A DNA stretch of 64,000 bases from Rhyacophila brunnea (GCA_022495005.1 JAGYXB010000617.1:248001-312000), one strand, 5' to 3'. Positions 22,793 through 35,382 are shown, numbered from the stretch's first letter. Made by a program: numbers and translations. The notes: a model not told the origin generated them from the sequence alone.

Positions 22793-24642
22793 TTTCGTCC
22801 ACCATTCGTAACGAGATGGTTTTTAATGAAAATCTAAAACAGTTTCACAAGAGTGCAAAAACTAAGCTTAACATATTATAGAATGAGGTTCGATTCATTA
22901 GTTTAATTTCAATTTGATGTATCGATTGTCAATATACGGTAGCTAGGGAGATTTCGTAAACATCAAACTAAGAACATGCTAACATATTCTATATTCTATT
23001 CTAACATATTACTTAACTTAAAAATCTATGTAAAAATGATAAAAATATGCTATGTCGTATTGCGCGAGTTAATTATCCCGGGATATGAACTGTCAGGCGT
23101 CACGTCTTTCAACGCGGGTCCGGGTGGCCTTGCCACCTGCTGTAAGCGAGATAGAGGACGACAATTACATGTTGAGATGCGGCGATTTTGAAAATTAATA
23201 CTAACATTGCGAGTGAATTGCGACACCAACGTCACCGCACCGAGCCAAACTTGACTAGGTGTAAAATGTCAATGAGTACGAAAAATAAGGCAATGTACCT
23301 TTGTACAATGTAGAATATACAATGTAATATATTATAAACGTCATTTAAATAATACAACGATAAAACTGATCGAGATATAGGGCACACAAAATTCCAGTTC
23401 TTTGTAGGTCAAAGAAACGTCAAAGTGACATAATATTAAAAAAATGACAGCGGCGTGGCCGCTCTGTGCTAAGTGTTAATTTGTAACTTAGATAACCGCC
23501 TTGTATACAGGAATTAACCTGAGCGATATCCGTGTTATTTCGGATCGAGAAGAACACTAAAGGAAACGTATTACCTAATTAATTAGAATAGCCCTGCTAT
23601 AAAACCCCATAAAACACCCAGCGTCACTGCTAAGATCGCTGGGAACTTTTTTGATGAGCTTAGCTTGGAGGCGGCAGTTACTTGAAGGGCGGCAAATCGG
23701 AAGAGAATCATTTGGTATATATGGAAATAGCTACCTAAACTTAGTAAAAACGAAAATATCTTTGCATTAAAAAATTCAGCTCACTGACTGGAAACAAAAC
23801 GTATTAATCAACATAAAAGGTTTAAGTAACAGGACTGTATTTTTTTGTCGAGTTCGCGTTGCCTAGTTTACTTCCGTTGCCCTTCGACGTCTATGGTGAC
23901 CAGAAACGGCACGTGCACGGATGATACAAAATACCATATTAAAAATATGGGGCGACATTTTGGCGCTGCCCAGGGGCGGCATGTTGTCTAGGGACGTCAC
24001 TGGGTGTACCACATTCGCACATGTTTGTATAAACTTTACTAGAATATAGAATATATAGGAGTATTTAATTATGTAGAAGAGGAACCACGAGTGGGTCAAT
24101 CGGCACGTCGTTGTTCATTATCTGTCTTATATAATGAAATCCGTCTAATTAAGACTGTATTAATTCAGTAATGTACTTAAATAATTTAATTAGGCAGTGG
24201 GATAATGATTAATAATTTACAATGGTTTGTCAATAAGCAAAAATAAAATATATCAGATTTTAACTGTCAGAATTATATAATAATACGTATTAGACATGAT
24301 TAAAGGAATGAAATTAATTATTTATTACGTAATAAAATTAACAAATCATAACGAATTGTCAAGAGAGCGTGAGCCGATCAGGCGTGCTCAAGAAACCTTC
24401 ATTTTGACGCACTTAACGCAGACTTGGTCAGGACAAAGGAGAAACAAATCGCAGATTGACGTCCGTAAAGATTTATTTGATATACTTCACCGGCAATAGA
24501 TCGCGAGCGGTCACCATACACAACTAAACGAAACTAATAAAATTTACAGTTTCCCAACACGTATTTTGCATGGTCACCCTAGTAGTTTACTAATTGGTAG
24601 AATGGTGTCAGATTCTTCTGGTAGTGCTGGCGACCCATTAGG
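22793..24642. other. unassigned stretch with one possible hAT remnant
   Basis: A GC-richer patch at 23060-23190 (GGTCCGGGTGGCCTTGCCAC) shows no recognisable product. Positions about 23616-24001 run from CAGCGTCACTG to TAGGGACGTCACTG and include GGCGGC-rich arms, which would fit an old hAT MITE, but flanking octamers do not match. The rest is AT-rich. Confidence 0.35.
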
Positions 24643-24650
24643 CATCAGTA

Positions 24651-25096
24651 CAGTGATGCCAACCGAACCACAATAATAAATTATAGGATTTCTACTATAC
24701 TTTTGGCCCGCGTACAATGTACGTATGTACGATATAAAGGCCCGAAAGTACTATAATTTTGAATTTACGGGGGGGAAAAGTAGGCAATAGATGAAATATA
24801 GGACCAAAGACGTTTGGGAGAGCTGAAAAAAGCTTTCGTCAATTACTTAACATTTGAAATGTCTAAAAAAGAGTGACGTTAATCACTTTACTTTTGAATT
24901 TTGTCTAAAAAAGGTGACCTTAATTACTTTACATCTGAATTTAGTCTAAAAAGGGCTCGTTAATCAATTTATTTGGAATTTTTTGAAAATGCCGAAAAGT
25001 ATTTGGTCATTTCAACGCGTACTATATTTTCTGCCGAAATACTATAATTTTCGAGGCACTGTACTATAATTCCAATTTCAAAATATGATAACACTG
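24651..25096 (+). mobile_element. hAT-like MITE with imperfect 8-bp duplication
   Basis: This 446-bp element starts CAGTGATGCCAACC and ends TGATAACACTG. It is flanked by CATCAGTA (24643-24650) and CATTGGTA (25097-25104), 6 of 8 identical. CAGTG...CACTG ends plus an 8-bp duplication point to hAT. It contains several ACTATAAT motifs and three TCTAAAAA(A)G-spaced near-repeats (about 24860, 24903, 24947). A truncated relative is at 2230. Confidence 0.8.
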
Positions 25097-25104
25097 CATT
25101 GGTA

Positions 25105-25826
25105 TCGTTACTTTCAATTGACACTAACACCAGTAACACCGTTCCAAAGTGATTTCGTCGTGGCCGCAATGCTAGGCTAGTGGTCATGGGGTGCACAAAC
25201 CCCTGATCATCCCTTCAGTTTACTTACTATGTATAAGACTTTGGATAACATTAATAAAATGTAAGATAGAAAATGTATTCTAAGTAGAAAATACAAAATA
25301 AATATTTTCAATGGAATCAGTAACAACGAGGCGGTTACACAACGAAAACATACAAATCGACTGTAGAGAGGAAAAAGGATGCAACCCTCAGTTTTTTTCA
25401 AAATAGGTTTTATTGGACAATAACGTTATACAAATAAACGCTGTGTATTGTATCCAAAGAATGTCAGCTGCAAACGCCGATTTATTATCTAAATTTAGCT
25501 GTATTTTTTTTAAAAGAAGTGAAGTGGGAAAAACTACCCGACCATCATTTAATTAACTCAATAATTAATATCAGATTAGCAATATAAACACTAATTATCA
25601 TACAATTCAAGGTTATCTATATTTTGTATCGACTGAAAACCATAACAAAAACGTTTTTGTGCCTGTAAAATTTGATTTGTGTGGATTACGTCCTTTTTCC
25701 TTTATAGAGTCGAAATGATTTAGGTGAATGGAATATTATTCCTTTTACTTCTTTGTCATGACTCATTGCATAAATCAGTCAGAGCGAATGTGATTATTGT
25801 TAAGGTTACTATCGTCTATTGTACTT
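25105..25826. other. unassigned sequence
   Basis: AT-rich, no gene recognised. Confidence 0.35.
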
Positions 25827-26255
25827 CATCATCATCATCAGCCTGAATCTATCCACTGCTGGATGAACGCCTCTTCAAGCTGCTTCCACTTCTCTCGGTC
25901 CTGTGCATTACGTTGCCACGTACTTCCGCAGAACTTTATCATTTCATCGATCCAGCGGCCTCTAGGGCTACCTTGCGGACGTTTTGTACTTCTTGGATAC
26001 CACTGGATGTCCAACGAGTGTCTCTTCTTCGAGCTATGTGTCCAGCCCATCTCCATTTAAGGCTTTTAATAAAGTTTATTACATCGCAAACCCTTGTCTG
26101 CTTCCTTATCCACTCATTCCTCCTTTTGTCCTTTCGCGTTATGCCCAGCATGCACCTCTCCATATCACGTTGTGCTACTCTAAGTTTCTGGATCTCTCTT
26201 TTACTTAGGGTCCATGTTTCACACGCATAAGTGATCACGGGAAGCACACACTGGT
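25827..26255 (-). pseudogene. RTE-type LINE tail with (CAT)n end
   Basis: Reading leftward on the minus strand from about 26247: LPVITYACETWTLSKREIQK, LRVAQRDMERCMLG, LKWRWAGHIARRRDTRWTS, then in another frame PQGSPRGRWIDEMIKF and DREKWKQLEEAFIQQW to a stop, followed by a short (ATG)n tail at 25827-25840. This is the conserved end of the ORF of insect endonuclease/reverse-transcriptase LINEs with trinucleotide 3' tails (RTE group). One frameshift near 26000 breaks it. It is 5'-truncated, as most LINE copies are. Confidence 0.85.
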
Positions 26256-26717
26256 TAACACTTTTGTACTTATATTAACAATATTCCATAATTCTCTCTC
26301 GCTCGGCGACCCTCCGTCTGTGTCTTATTTCGTGACAAAACTATTGATTATTTAACCACACGATGATGTGGTATCACGGTATGTTTAGAAACGTAGAACT
26401 AGCTTGACGTATATAATCAGAGGACTAGCTATTTCAGTTTACTCAATGATCACGACTGTTCGGCAGGGCAGCATCGAGCGATTTTGCAAGAGGCGATAAA
26501 TTTGGAAATTAACAGCGGCGATTACTGGGCATCGCTAATAATTTTATCCGGAAAAGTTTAATTTGCACCGCACGCGGCCGACCGACCTTTCATTCCGCAC
26601 CAATACTAACGGAATACCAATAAATATAAGCGTCTCACTCCGTCACTCGGTGCCTCTTGCAATAGAAGTAATTCGTTGAGGTACCTAATGTTACCTTAAC
26701 TAGACTAGACCAAAGTA
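26256..26717. other. unassigned sequence, partly GC-richer
   Basis: 26460-26660 is less AT-rich than its surroundings (CGCACGCGGCCGACCGACC) but shows no coding frame or repeat partner here. Confidence 0.35.
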
Positions 26718-27330
26718 GTTGAGATAAAATGGTGGATCCCATCGCACATGGGTATTGAGGGCAATGAAAGGACGGATGATCTGGCAAATCAAGCTGGCCA
26801 ATTGGGGATGCCATATCAGTGGATACCCGAAATCCTGGACTGGAATGAAGTCATAAAGAAAATGTGCCAAAGCATGCAATAGATTTTTACCACAGGGTAT
26901 CCTTAGTCAAGGGGAAATGGAATAAGTCCATACTACCACCCCCACGTTTGGTACTCTGGTTTGTAGTCTCCTTTGAAGAGAAACGAGCTTAAGCTGATAC
27001 TGAGACTAAAAACAGGACACACAATGGGCAAAAGATTTGATGTCCTCATGGGAAGAAGCGATGTCTTGGAGGACATTCTTCATATAGCAGTACAATGTCC
27101 TAAATATGAACGACACGGAGTACAGCTGGGAATTACGGATATCTTTGAGAATGTCGACGAATTGAAAGGTGCCCTGGCGGTGGGTAAGACGAAAGAGCTT
27201 GACAAAATTGTAAAGTTCTTTAACAGAATTGGAGTGAGGACCTAATCGGCGGATCCTCCTCTAGATGAGAAGAGGCGATATGATAGCGAGTCGCGGCAAA
27301 GCCTCGGTAAAATCATTTAAAAAAAAATTG
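26718..27330 (+). pseudogene. R1/Jockey-type LINE: RNase H end of ORF2 with poly(A)
   Basis: The plus strand starts VEIKWWIPSHMGIEGNE and continues RTDDLANQAGQ, the final RNase H motif (W.PSH.GI.GNE.AD.LA) of R1/Jockey/I-group LINEs. Stops and at least two frame changes follow. An open frame from 26973 to 27245 then carries LRLKTGHTM and EDILHIAVQCPKYE (compare H....C zinc-like motif). An ~75-bp 3' UTR ends in a run of A at 27320-27329. It is 5'-truncated and inactive. Confidence 0.85.
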
Positions 27331-27709
27331 AAGATGGCAAAAACATAACGAGTAATGTCACTAGCCAGTCTGATGATGTACCCGTTCCCCCGGCAATACT
27401 TTATTTCACCTTATTGACTGGCAGCGATACCTCCACTAACCCCCTATCCCGCTTTCTCTCTTCCTAACACCTGCAGTCTACGCCGAATGCGACTGTAGTT
27501 ATGATCGGTTTTATTTAATATATATTATATGAATATATTTAATTAATAATAAACACTTATTTTAAGTACATTATGAAGGCGTAAAATAATGTGTAATAAA
27601 AACGCATTTGCATTATTTGCCTCATCGGAAGTCAGCTATAATAAGGCAAACATCGATTGTGTACCTACATAACTCAAACATTCAAATGTATTCCATCTTA
27701 AACGCGTAA
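27331..27709. other. unassigned sequence
   Basis: No gene recognised between the LINE end and the TTAA-flanked inverted repeat. Confidence 0.35.
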
Positions 27710-27713
27710 TTAA

Positions 27714-29107
27714 GGGGGGACATGCTCGTCGAAGGTCAAAATTGAGTTTTTATTGTATTTTCAAACCATGATCCTGGACACTCCTTAAACGTTGTAGATA
27801 ATCAATTTATATAATTTTGAAGCCTTATTATCCTTTATAGTTATTTTAAACATTTGATGACTGCATAAAGTATTTTCGTTACATAAAATAGTATTCTTTT
27901 AAACCTCTCGCTCTAATGTTTTAGAATATACCTAGTCATATTTCGGTACATAACTGTGCAGTGGTGTTAAGATTTTTTACGTTTATTAATTTTTAAACGC
28001 ATTTATGAAACCATTAGTATAATTTATTACGAGATAATTTTTGTATAATATTCACGATAAAAAATTATATTGATAATCTCTGTGATCCCAAATTTGACAA
28101 GAATTAGCATTTTATTATTCAAAAAATGGGCAAGATTAACACATTTAAAGATAATTCTAAAGATACTAATTATAAGCTATGTCTTTGATCATTCAAGTGT
28201 GATAAACATCTTACGAATAATGATTGCTTTATAATAATTATTGACCTAAGAATAAGGTAGTGTTTTTTTGAAATATGCCATTTCTTTTGTCATTCCTCAG
28301 TGGTTAAGCTACAATATACGGCCGTAGCCATAAATTGACAAACTATAATTAAAGTAGTGAGTAAAATTATATTGACGCGCGTGTTTGAACATGTACCGTT
28401 TAAAAAAAAATAAAAAATAAATCAGTTAGGTACATGTTCAAACACGCGCGTTAACATAATTTTACTCCATATTTTAATTATAGTTTGTCAATTTATGGCT
28501 ACGGCCGTATGTTGTAGCTTAACTACTAGGAATGACAAAAGAAATGGCGTATTTCAAAAAAACACTACCTTATTCTTAGGTCAATAATTATTATAAAGCA
28601 ATCATTATTCATAAGATGTTTATCACACTTGAATGGTCTAAGACATAGTTTATAATAAATATCTTTAGAATCATCTTCAAATGTGGTAATCTTGCCGATT
28701 TTTTGAATAATAAAATGCCTAATTCTTGTCAAATTTGGGATCACAGAGATTATCAATATAATTTTTTATCGTGAATATTATACAAAAATTGTCTCGTAAT
28801 AAATTATACTAATGGTTTTATAAATGCGTTTAAAAATTAATAAATGCAAAAAATCTTAACACCACTGCACAGTTATGTACCGAAATATGACTATATTCTA
28901 AAACATTAGAGCGAGAGGTTTAAAAGAATACTATTTTATGTAACAAAAATACTTTATGCAGTCATCAAATGTTTAAAAAACCATAAAGGATAATAAGGCT
29001 TCAAAATTATATAAATAGATTATCTACAACGTTTAAGGAGTGTCCAGGATCATGGTTTGAAAATACAATAAAAACTCAATTTTGACCTACGACGAGCACG
29101 TGGGCCG
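27714..29107. mobile_element. 1.4-kb giant inverted-repeat element flanked by TTAA
   Basis: The left arm (27714 to about 28398) is the near-exact reverse complement of the right arm (about 28428-29107), separated by only ~30 bp of A/T-rich spacer. It is flanked by TTAA at 27710-27713 and 29108-29111, as expected for piggyBac-type targeting. The ends read GGGGGGACATGCTCGTCG and the complement of CGGCCCACGTGCTCGTCG. Arms carry ACACGCGCG and TACGGCCGTAGCCATAAA blocks. A second, partly deleted copy is at 53830-54685. Short open frames in the arms, for example minus 28565-28756, show no known protein. Transcription through it would give an RNA hairpin of nearly 700 bp. Confidence 0.92.
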
Positions 29108-29111
29108 TTAA

Positions 29112-30288
29112 GCGCGTGCAGAATGGGTCCATGATTATAATTATTATAACGTTGACTAAAACACGTCATCTGATATCATGGCTAGAAAGGAATATTGGCT
29201 TGTTTCATAAACGTGCGCATATAAAACTATTTAAACTACTTTAATAGTGAATTAGTCATCGATCACGTTTTGTAAATACACGTCTTCCCAATATACATGA
29301 ATACAAAATAATAATGGTACAGTAATAAAATGACATAGGCGCCTGTGTATGTGTGCATTACTGCACAAGTGGTGGGAGGCCATTCAAGATGAAAAACGGG
29401 TTCAAGTATGGTGGAGGCAGAGAGGGGGAAGGGGTTAAACAGTGCGTATTTTTTGTAGTATAAAATTCAAATTTACATAAATATAAAGCTGTCTGGTAGA
29501 AAACAGTAAAATAGCAGTCGCAAGCGGTTGCAATTAATAGATAAGTGTGGTTTTTATTATAATATCCAGTTATTGAAACGAAATGTAAGGAAACCTCTTG
29601 GTATGTTATTTTCGTATTATACAATGCCGGGGAAAGAGAAAATAATATTTTTCTTTGAATAATAGTGGATCATATGAAACAACACCAATACTCTATACTA
29701 GTCTATACGTATACTTACTTATACAGTAGGTATCAAAATGAGCCATATAGAATTTATAATCGAGTACTTGGCTCGGTAGTCGATTTACTGAACATGGTTA
29801 TCTGTGCACTTGGATCTGTTTAATCCTCAGCTCCTCAATGATTACCTAATCGTTCATTATCAATTATTTCCTATAGTGTGACAACCGGAACAGCTATTGC
29901 ATAAAAATATGTCGTATAATCTAATCTATAATTATTAATTAACCACTGTATATTTTAAATATACAAAGTAAAATCCTATTTCAAGCAAGAGTCCATGGTT
30001 TAAGTTTAAATTACATAAATGATAATATTATGTAAGAGGGTTTTTTCTCCTTGTCGGCGAAGATGAAGTACCTACCTACCCACGATTTTCAAAATAAATG
30101 ACAGGACTGGATTTTTTAAAGATTAATCTAAAGGATACCACGCCAAAATTAAGGAAGAATATAGTCACCGTATAGATATGATATCCACTGACTGATCATA
30201 ACCACACGCAGTCCGGGTAGATTGTGTTCTGTCCGGGTATGGAGAGAGTGAGATAAAACGGGTGTAATAAGGCGTGGTAAGGTAAGCA
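29112..30288. other. unassigned sequence
   Basis: No gene or bounded repeat recognised. Confidence 0.35.
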
Positions 30289-30594
30289 CCACAGAACAGA
30301 TAATAAATAAAATTCCGATAGGCTATATACCAATACAGTAAAGTTTGACGCAGTGTTTTAGATGTGCGAGTGTCGTACGAAAATGAAACACGCATTATAA
30401 ACGTGCAATAGTGTGTGTAATACACCAATTTAAATGAGCGTCAATGAATTAACCGAGAGCAGTTTGTTGTTTATATTCGACGTATGACGTATTCTTGAGA
30501 CGTGTTTAAATTTATCCCGTATTGTTCCAACTCGAGATCGGTTGCCTGCTTCTCCTTACCCGTTCGGTATTTCAGTTCCCATTATTTCTGAGTT
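30289..30594 (-). repeat. dispersed ~310-bp repeat, copy 4 (reversed)
   Basis: Begins ACCACAGAACAGATAATAAA and ends TCAGTTCCCATTATTTCTGA, the complement of copies 1-3. It includes TTTAAATTTATCCCGTATT, which links it to the shorter pieces at 1100, 37848 and 59193. Confidence 0.75.
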
Positions 30595-31192
30595 ACGGAC
30601 GAGTATGGAACTTCTGGTGTATTTTTTTCGAATATTCAACTTATAAATTGCAATAGTTGTCTTCTTAAATATAAATAAATAAATTTGAATATCGAAATAC
30701 GTAGTTGTGTTTAGATTACGTTCTCATACGTAAATAATATACAAGTAAGTACCTACCTACATTTGTAAGTAGTTTTGCTGAGCTTAGCCCAACATCGAAA
30801 ACTTTTATGGAAATAGCTGCTCGATCTTGAATATTTTATCTGTCTAAGTTGGTGGGAAGAAACGACGTTATTGATTTGTATCGATAAAATATTGACAATC
30901 GTCCTGCGCAGTGCAGGTCATCTAAATCTAAATAATGTGGATGTACATCGGATGTGTCATTCAAGTCGTAAACAAAACATTGCATGATGAATTTTTCAAC
31001 ATCAGTCGGATAACAGTGTTTGAGTGTATTAACAATGTATGTAAAAAATCGTTATGATTGTATGACAACTTTACTGCTAATAATAAAGGTAATTAAAATA
31101 GTACAACAGATTTTGAAAACGTCATTGCAGCCATTTTTTTCTGAAAACCACCAAAATTGACATTTGTGTTCAGTATTGTTTGGCAAACCATC
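30595..31192. other. unassigned sequence
   Basis: No gene recognised; AT-rich. Confidence 0.35.
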
Positions 31193-31660
31193 ATGGAAAG
31201 ATACACATTTTGTTGTACCTACAGCGTATACAAATTGTTAAAATGTATTACAACAATAATGAATCCAATCAAGCTATGTTTCGGGCACTACGTGAAATTT
31301 ATAGTAAAAATAATCGACCTTTATCCTATAGGGCTCACTATTCACAATAATTTAATTGGAAAATTCGAGTCAAATGTTATAAATCCAACCCGTTAAAGAC
31401 GGAAACGTACTCCTGAAAATATCAATGTTGTGAAGCAAAGTTTGAATGAAAATCTAGAACAATCAATTATTACACGTAGTTCTCGAGAACTTAGACTTTC
31501 TGATGGCACTATATGGAATATTCTTCATAAAGATTTGCATTTGAAGGCGTATAAAATACGGTTAACACAAGAACTTAAACCGAATGACCATTTGGTGGAT
31601 CGGCAAAGAGCGACATTCTCAATTACATATTGTGAGAAAAAGATATGAAAATAAGGCGTT
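31193..31660 (+). pseudogene. Tc1/mariner-superfamily transposase, N-terminal part, frameshifted
   Basis: ATG at 31193 gives MERYTF. In shifting frames there follow NESNQAMFRALREIYSKNNR, RRKRTPENINVVKQSLNENL, SRELRLSDGTIWNILHKDLH and LKAYKIRLTQELKPNDH. This is the paired helix-turn-helix DNA-binding half of a Tc1/mariner-group transposase, with the typical (S)..L.(I/L)S..T...IL(H/R)KDL.L.AYK...(T/V)QELKP.D block. Several indels and stops are present. The DDE catalytic part is missing, so the gene is dead. Terminal repeats were not located. Confidence 0.82.
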
Positions 31661-32446
31661 AGATCAAAATAGTATTATGACTTGTTGGCTGTAAGACTAT
31701 ATCGTCTCTGTTCTGGCAGAACACACTAACTGATGAATACTAGTTTTGAGTAATTTGACTTTGAAGTTGTTAAAATGTTTGAAAAGGTCTATCATGTGAG
31801 TTTATTAAGTAATCGTAAAAAGGATGACTTTAAAATAAAGACTTTATTTATCAAGAAGGTTTCCAGGCGGTAAAGTTTGAAATAAGGAACATTTTGGTAT
31901 AACTAACTCAATATGTCATTTTTTCGAATTAGTGTCTTCTGCCAGAACAGTGACGAATATTATAGAAATACTCGGATGATTATAATTAAGTTTTGGTGCC
32001 TTTTTGATCATTTATAGATTAAAAAAAAACAAATAATGATGATGAAATTTTATCAGACTTATTTATGTTGCCAAATTACACACGTTCCTTTTACCTACTG
32101 TAATATTGTCAATCTCGTACTGTAACCCAAGGTGACATTACCGGAACGGGCAGAATTGATTAGCATAGTAAAGGGAAGGTTAAATCACACGAAAAAATCG
32201 AAAAGAGAACGGGGGGGGGGGCAGGCAAAAAGATGAAAATATATTAGATGAGTTTGCAATGAAGGGTGGACCACAGACAATTTATATATAATTACATGTT
32301 GCCTCTAGTCAGTTTCATAGCTACCGCGTAGCAGCTTTGATCGCTTATTTACAATATTTCAAATGATTGCTCAACTAAATACCCAATAATGGTTAACTCT
32401 ACGCAAAGCTCTTATCAGTTATTTCACATTTTGTAAATAATTGATA
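31661..32446. other. unassigned sequence with a G11 run
   Basis: Contains a run of 11 G at 32211-32221. No gene recognised. Confidence 0.4.
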
Positions 32447-34745
32447 AGGTGCATTGGGGTAATTCCGAATATGGGTATATTCCGAAAGTTCAAAAATTCT
32501 AACAATCGAAGCGATATTTTCCTGTTGGCAACATTTAGTCTAGAAGCCATGTTCATTGTGATCGCCTCGTAAGTCGTCGCTAGTCGCTAGTGTCAACAAT
32601 GCGTGCATACCATCAAGTTTTTTCGGAAAAGTGTTTTTCGCGCCATTTTTGCTGATTCGTAATTACCCCAACTTACATATCTCGGAATTCTGGTAAGTTA
32701 TTTGAATAAGTGATTGCTTTTACGATAGATTATCGTTTTTTACGAATTGGTTAGAGAACACAACGTCCTAGCTGTGGTTTTAATTTTTTTTCGGAAATAC
32801 CCCTTTGGGGTTATTCCGATATATATTCATTCCGCAATAGCCCACTTAACTTTTTCATAGTAATTGGCAGTGATTCTCAATCTGTAAAGAAACTAAAATT
32901 ATATCTAATTTATATGCACATAATATACTTAATTAAATTAATATTAAAGTAAGTAAATTTAGCGTCGTCCTAATAAGAAGCTATCGCACGCCCTATTATA
33001 ATCTTGGGTAAGTGCGGTAACGCCAGCCTCCACTTAACAGCATAACTAGTGTATCCGACATCATGAGCGAATATAGCAATGCTGATATTATAGATAATCT
33101 TGATTTTGAAGAATTGATGGATAAATACTCTGAAGATGATAGAAAAATATACAAGGAAGAACCAAGGTCACAAAAAAAAACAAAATATGTGAAATACGGT
33201 GAAAGTTTAACTGACGAAAAGATACTCACCAACAACGATTCAAATTCTCTCTGTACTAAGAGTAAAGGTGTTCGCAAAAAAATTAAAGGTAAAGAAAATC
33301 AAACGAATAAAACAGACAAAAAAACGAAGAGAAAAGACACATTGAAAGAGATGACAAAGACAACGTTGATGTTTTCATAAAAGGAAAAAATATGACAACT
33401 AGAGAAGTCTCAAAAGAAAAAGACAAAGATGAACAACTGCTACTAAAACTGAAAAATAAAGAGATAGTATACAAAACTCAAGAAAAGGACCCTGCCATGA
33501 AGGAAAATTACAAATTAAATGATTCAGTGCTTGTCAGATATTCAATCAGAAAAAAATGGAGGTACTATATTGGGTTCAAAGAAGAAATAATAAAACATGA
33601 GGAAACATACTTCTCTATCAGCTTCTTAAAAAACTATTGAGACCACAGCAGCAGCTAACCTTTATTACGATCAAAAGAAAAGATAGTGACAACGTTCCAG
33701 AGTCATTAATAGTGAAGAGGATAGATATACAAAAAAAAGTGCTGATGAAAAAGAATATTACTTATGTAATGATAAAGATAGAATTTATTTTGACTGATTG
33801 CGTACCAAACCAATAGATCATTATTATGTATATGTGAGGCTTTCAGACCATATCTTAAGCAATTCTGTTGTATTTTTTTAACAGTGTAGCCCGCATTTTA
33901 GTTTTAGGTTTAGGTTTGCTAGCAGGAATAAATTATAAGTTTATGCCATAAAAGTAGATGAAAATGATTAAAAAGACAAGTTCCGACTTTGATTTACCAT
34001 TTTTATGACTAATTTAATTGTATGGGTATGAAGAAAGTTTATTTTGCTATGCAAAAAGCAGTAAGTAAACAAAAGATATCTTTTTAAAAAATATTGTTCT
34101 ATCAAGGTAGTCAAATTATCATTATAAAAATTATCACTTTCTTTGATTTTCCTCGTCTTTATTTTATTGATTTAAGGTGGTAGGTACTTGTGTCATATTG
34201 GGATATTTTTTCTCATTATTTGTCACCGGTGGGAACAAAACTGGTAGTAACAACCGGGAATAAACCTGCTCTACTCCATCCCGTTCCACAATCCCTTAAA
34301 TCCTAAGTTCTTAACTGAAATGTTGAGAACCACTATCTTTTTTTGGGGTAATTCCGAACTAATAGTATCAAAAGTTAAGGATTATGGATACTATTAACAA
34401 AATTGATGATATTTTGTGTTAGGAGTAATTACGGTCGAAAAAGAAAGGTACACCTTCGGTCAAAGTGCAATAAAATCAACTTTTGAATAATTTCGGAATT
34501 ACCCCAAGATAGTTCGTAATTTCCCCAATGCCAAAAAAAAATGACTCAATATTTCAAATTCTCAATTTAAAGAAACCAACTATATATTCAAGAATCTAAT
34601 ATATATTTATCATACATCTTTTCTTTAAGTACACAGAGGTAAAACAATAATGGCAGTAAATATAAAACACTTTGAATAATTTACCGAAATATATAACCTC
34701 TAGTCATCTCATAGAAATTTCTGTCGGAATTACCCCAATGCACCT
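32447..34745 (+). mobile_element. 2.3-kb pogo/Tigger-like DNA element with TA duplication
   Basis: Inverted ends are perfect over at least 22 bp: AGGTGCATTGGGGTAATTCC(GA) at the left and its exact complement at the right, flanked by TA at 32445-32446 and 34746-34747. A TA duplication places it in the Tc1/mariner/pogo superfamily. The core GGGG(T)AATTCCGAA recurs inside the element in both orientations (about 32452, 32655, 32808, 34344, 34492, 34523, 34726), forming subterminal repeats. A frameshifted gene lies at 33063-33797. No DDE domain is visible, so the copy is internally deleted. Confidence 0.9.
33063..33797 (+). pseudogene. frameshifted lysine-rich protein of the pogo-like element (transposase tail)
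   Basis: ATG at 33063 starts MSEYSNADIIDNLDFEELMD, followed by a Lys/Asp/Glu-rich low-complexity linker. Near 33340 the frame changes, and KLNDSVLVRYSIRKKWRYYI plus GFKEEI follow to a stop at 33640. Two more frame changes give TFITIKRKDSDNVPESLIVK and finally EYYLCNDKDRIYFD and a stop (33795-33797). A V.V.Y...K....Y(V/I)G. segment followed by F..(K/R)..D...VP is, to my recollection, usual at the C-terminal end of pogo/jerky-type insect transposon proteins. Here the DNA-binding and DDE parts are absent. Identity is inferred, not searched. Confidence 0.6.
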
Positions 34746-35050
34746 TAATATATTTTATATTTAAATTGAATTTTCAAAAGTAGATTGTACCTATGTAATA
34801 TACGGTTCCATGTTTCCTCATGTTTGTTTATTCATGCTCTGTTTTGTCCGGTTACCGAAATATATTGGTCTCAGATTATTATTACCACAATCACAGTAAT
34901 TTGACAATTGGGTACAGAAATATACAATAGCGAATATTTTTTTAATAGTTAGAATACAAAATTTTTATGGTTCTAATAATTTTCTGAAAAACTTACAAAA
35001 TAATAAATATAAGTACTTACATAGGTTTTACTTACGTCAATAACCATTAA

Positions 35051-35378
35051 GACGGAACTTCAGTGAAACGGCAAATAATTATCAACTATAGGTGCGACGA
35101 AATTTTGGACTCGCTGGCAATCGGAGAGCGAACGTCGAGCTGTGAACACGTCAATGTGTTTCGTGATGGCGACGAGGGTATTAATTCTTAAATCGTGTAA
35201 AGATAACTAAAAAACGTTACCCATTTACTTGAAAAAGAAAACATGTCAATGAATATATTATAAGTGTTACTAATAGAACATTAATTGGACGATATTTCGT
35301 TCGGCACGCGTCATTTGCACAATCCGCGCATCGCCTAGCCACGATCTTTTTAGACCATGCCTCAACTGAAGTATAGCC
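35051..35378 (+). mobile_element. piggyBac-like TTAA MITE, copy 2
   Basis: Flanked by TTAA (35047-35050, 35379-35382). It shares AAACGGCAAATAATT, GCGACGAAATTTTG, GAAAACATGTCAATGAATAT and CGCGCATCGCCTAGC with 16952-17325. It is 46 bp shorter because of internal deletions around the CATTTGCAC block. Confidence 0.82.
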
Positions 35379-35382
35379 TTAA

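Noticed and set aside
23616..24001. Full hAT MITE with CAGCGTCACTG / GTCACTG ends
   Set aside because: Ends are only partly inverted and the flanking octamers do not match; kept only as a possible remnant.
32211..32221. G11 run as a regulatory or quadruplex site
   Set aside because: A single homopolymer run, prone to sequencing error, with no partner runs.
33283..33474. Ser/Phe-rich minus-strand frame
   Set aside because: It is the antisense shadow of the Lys/Glu-rich pogo-element protein.
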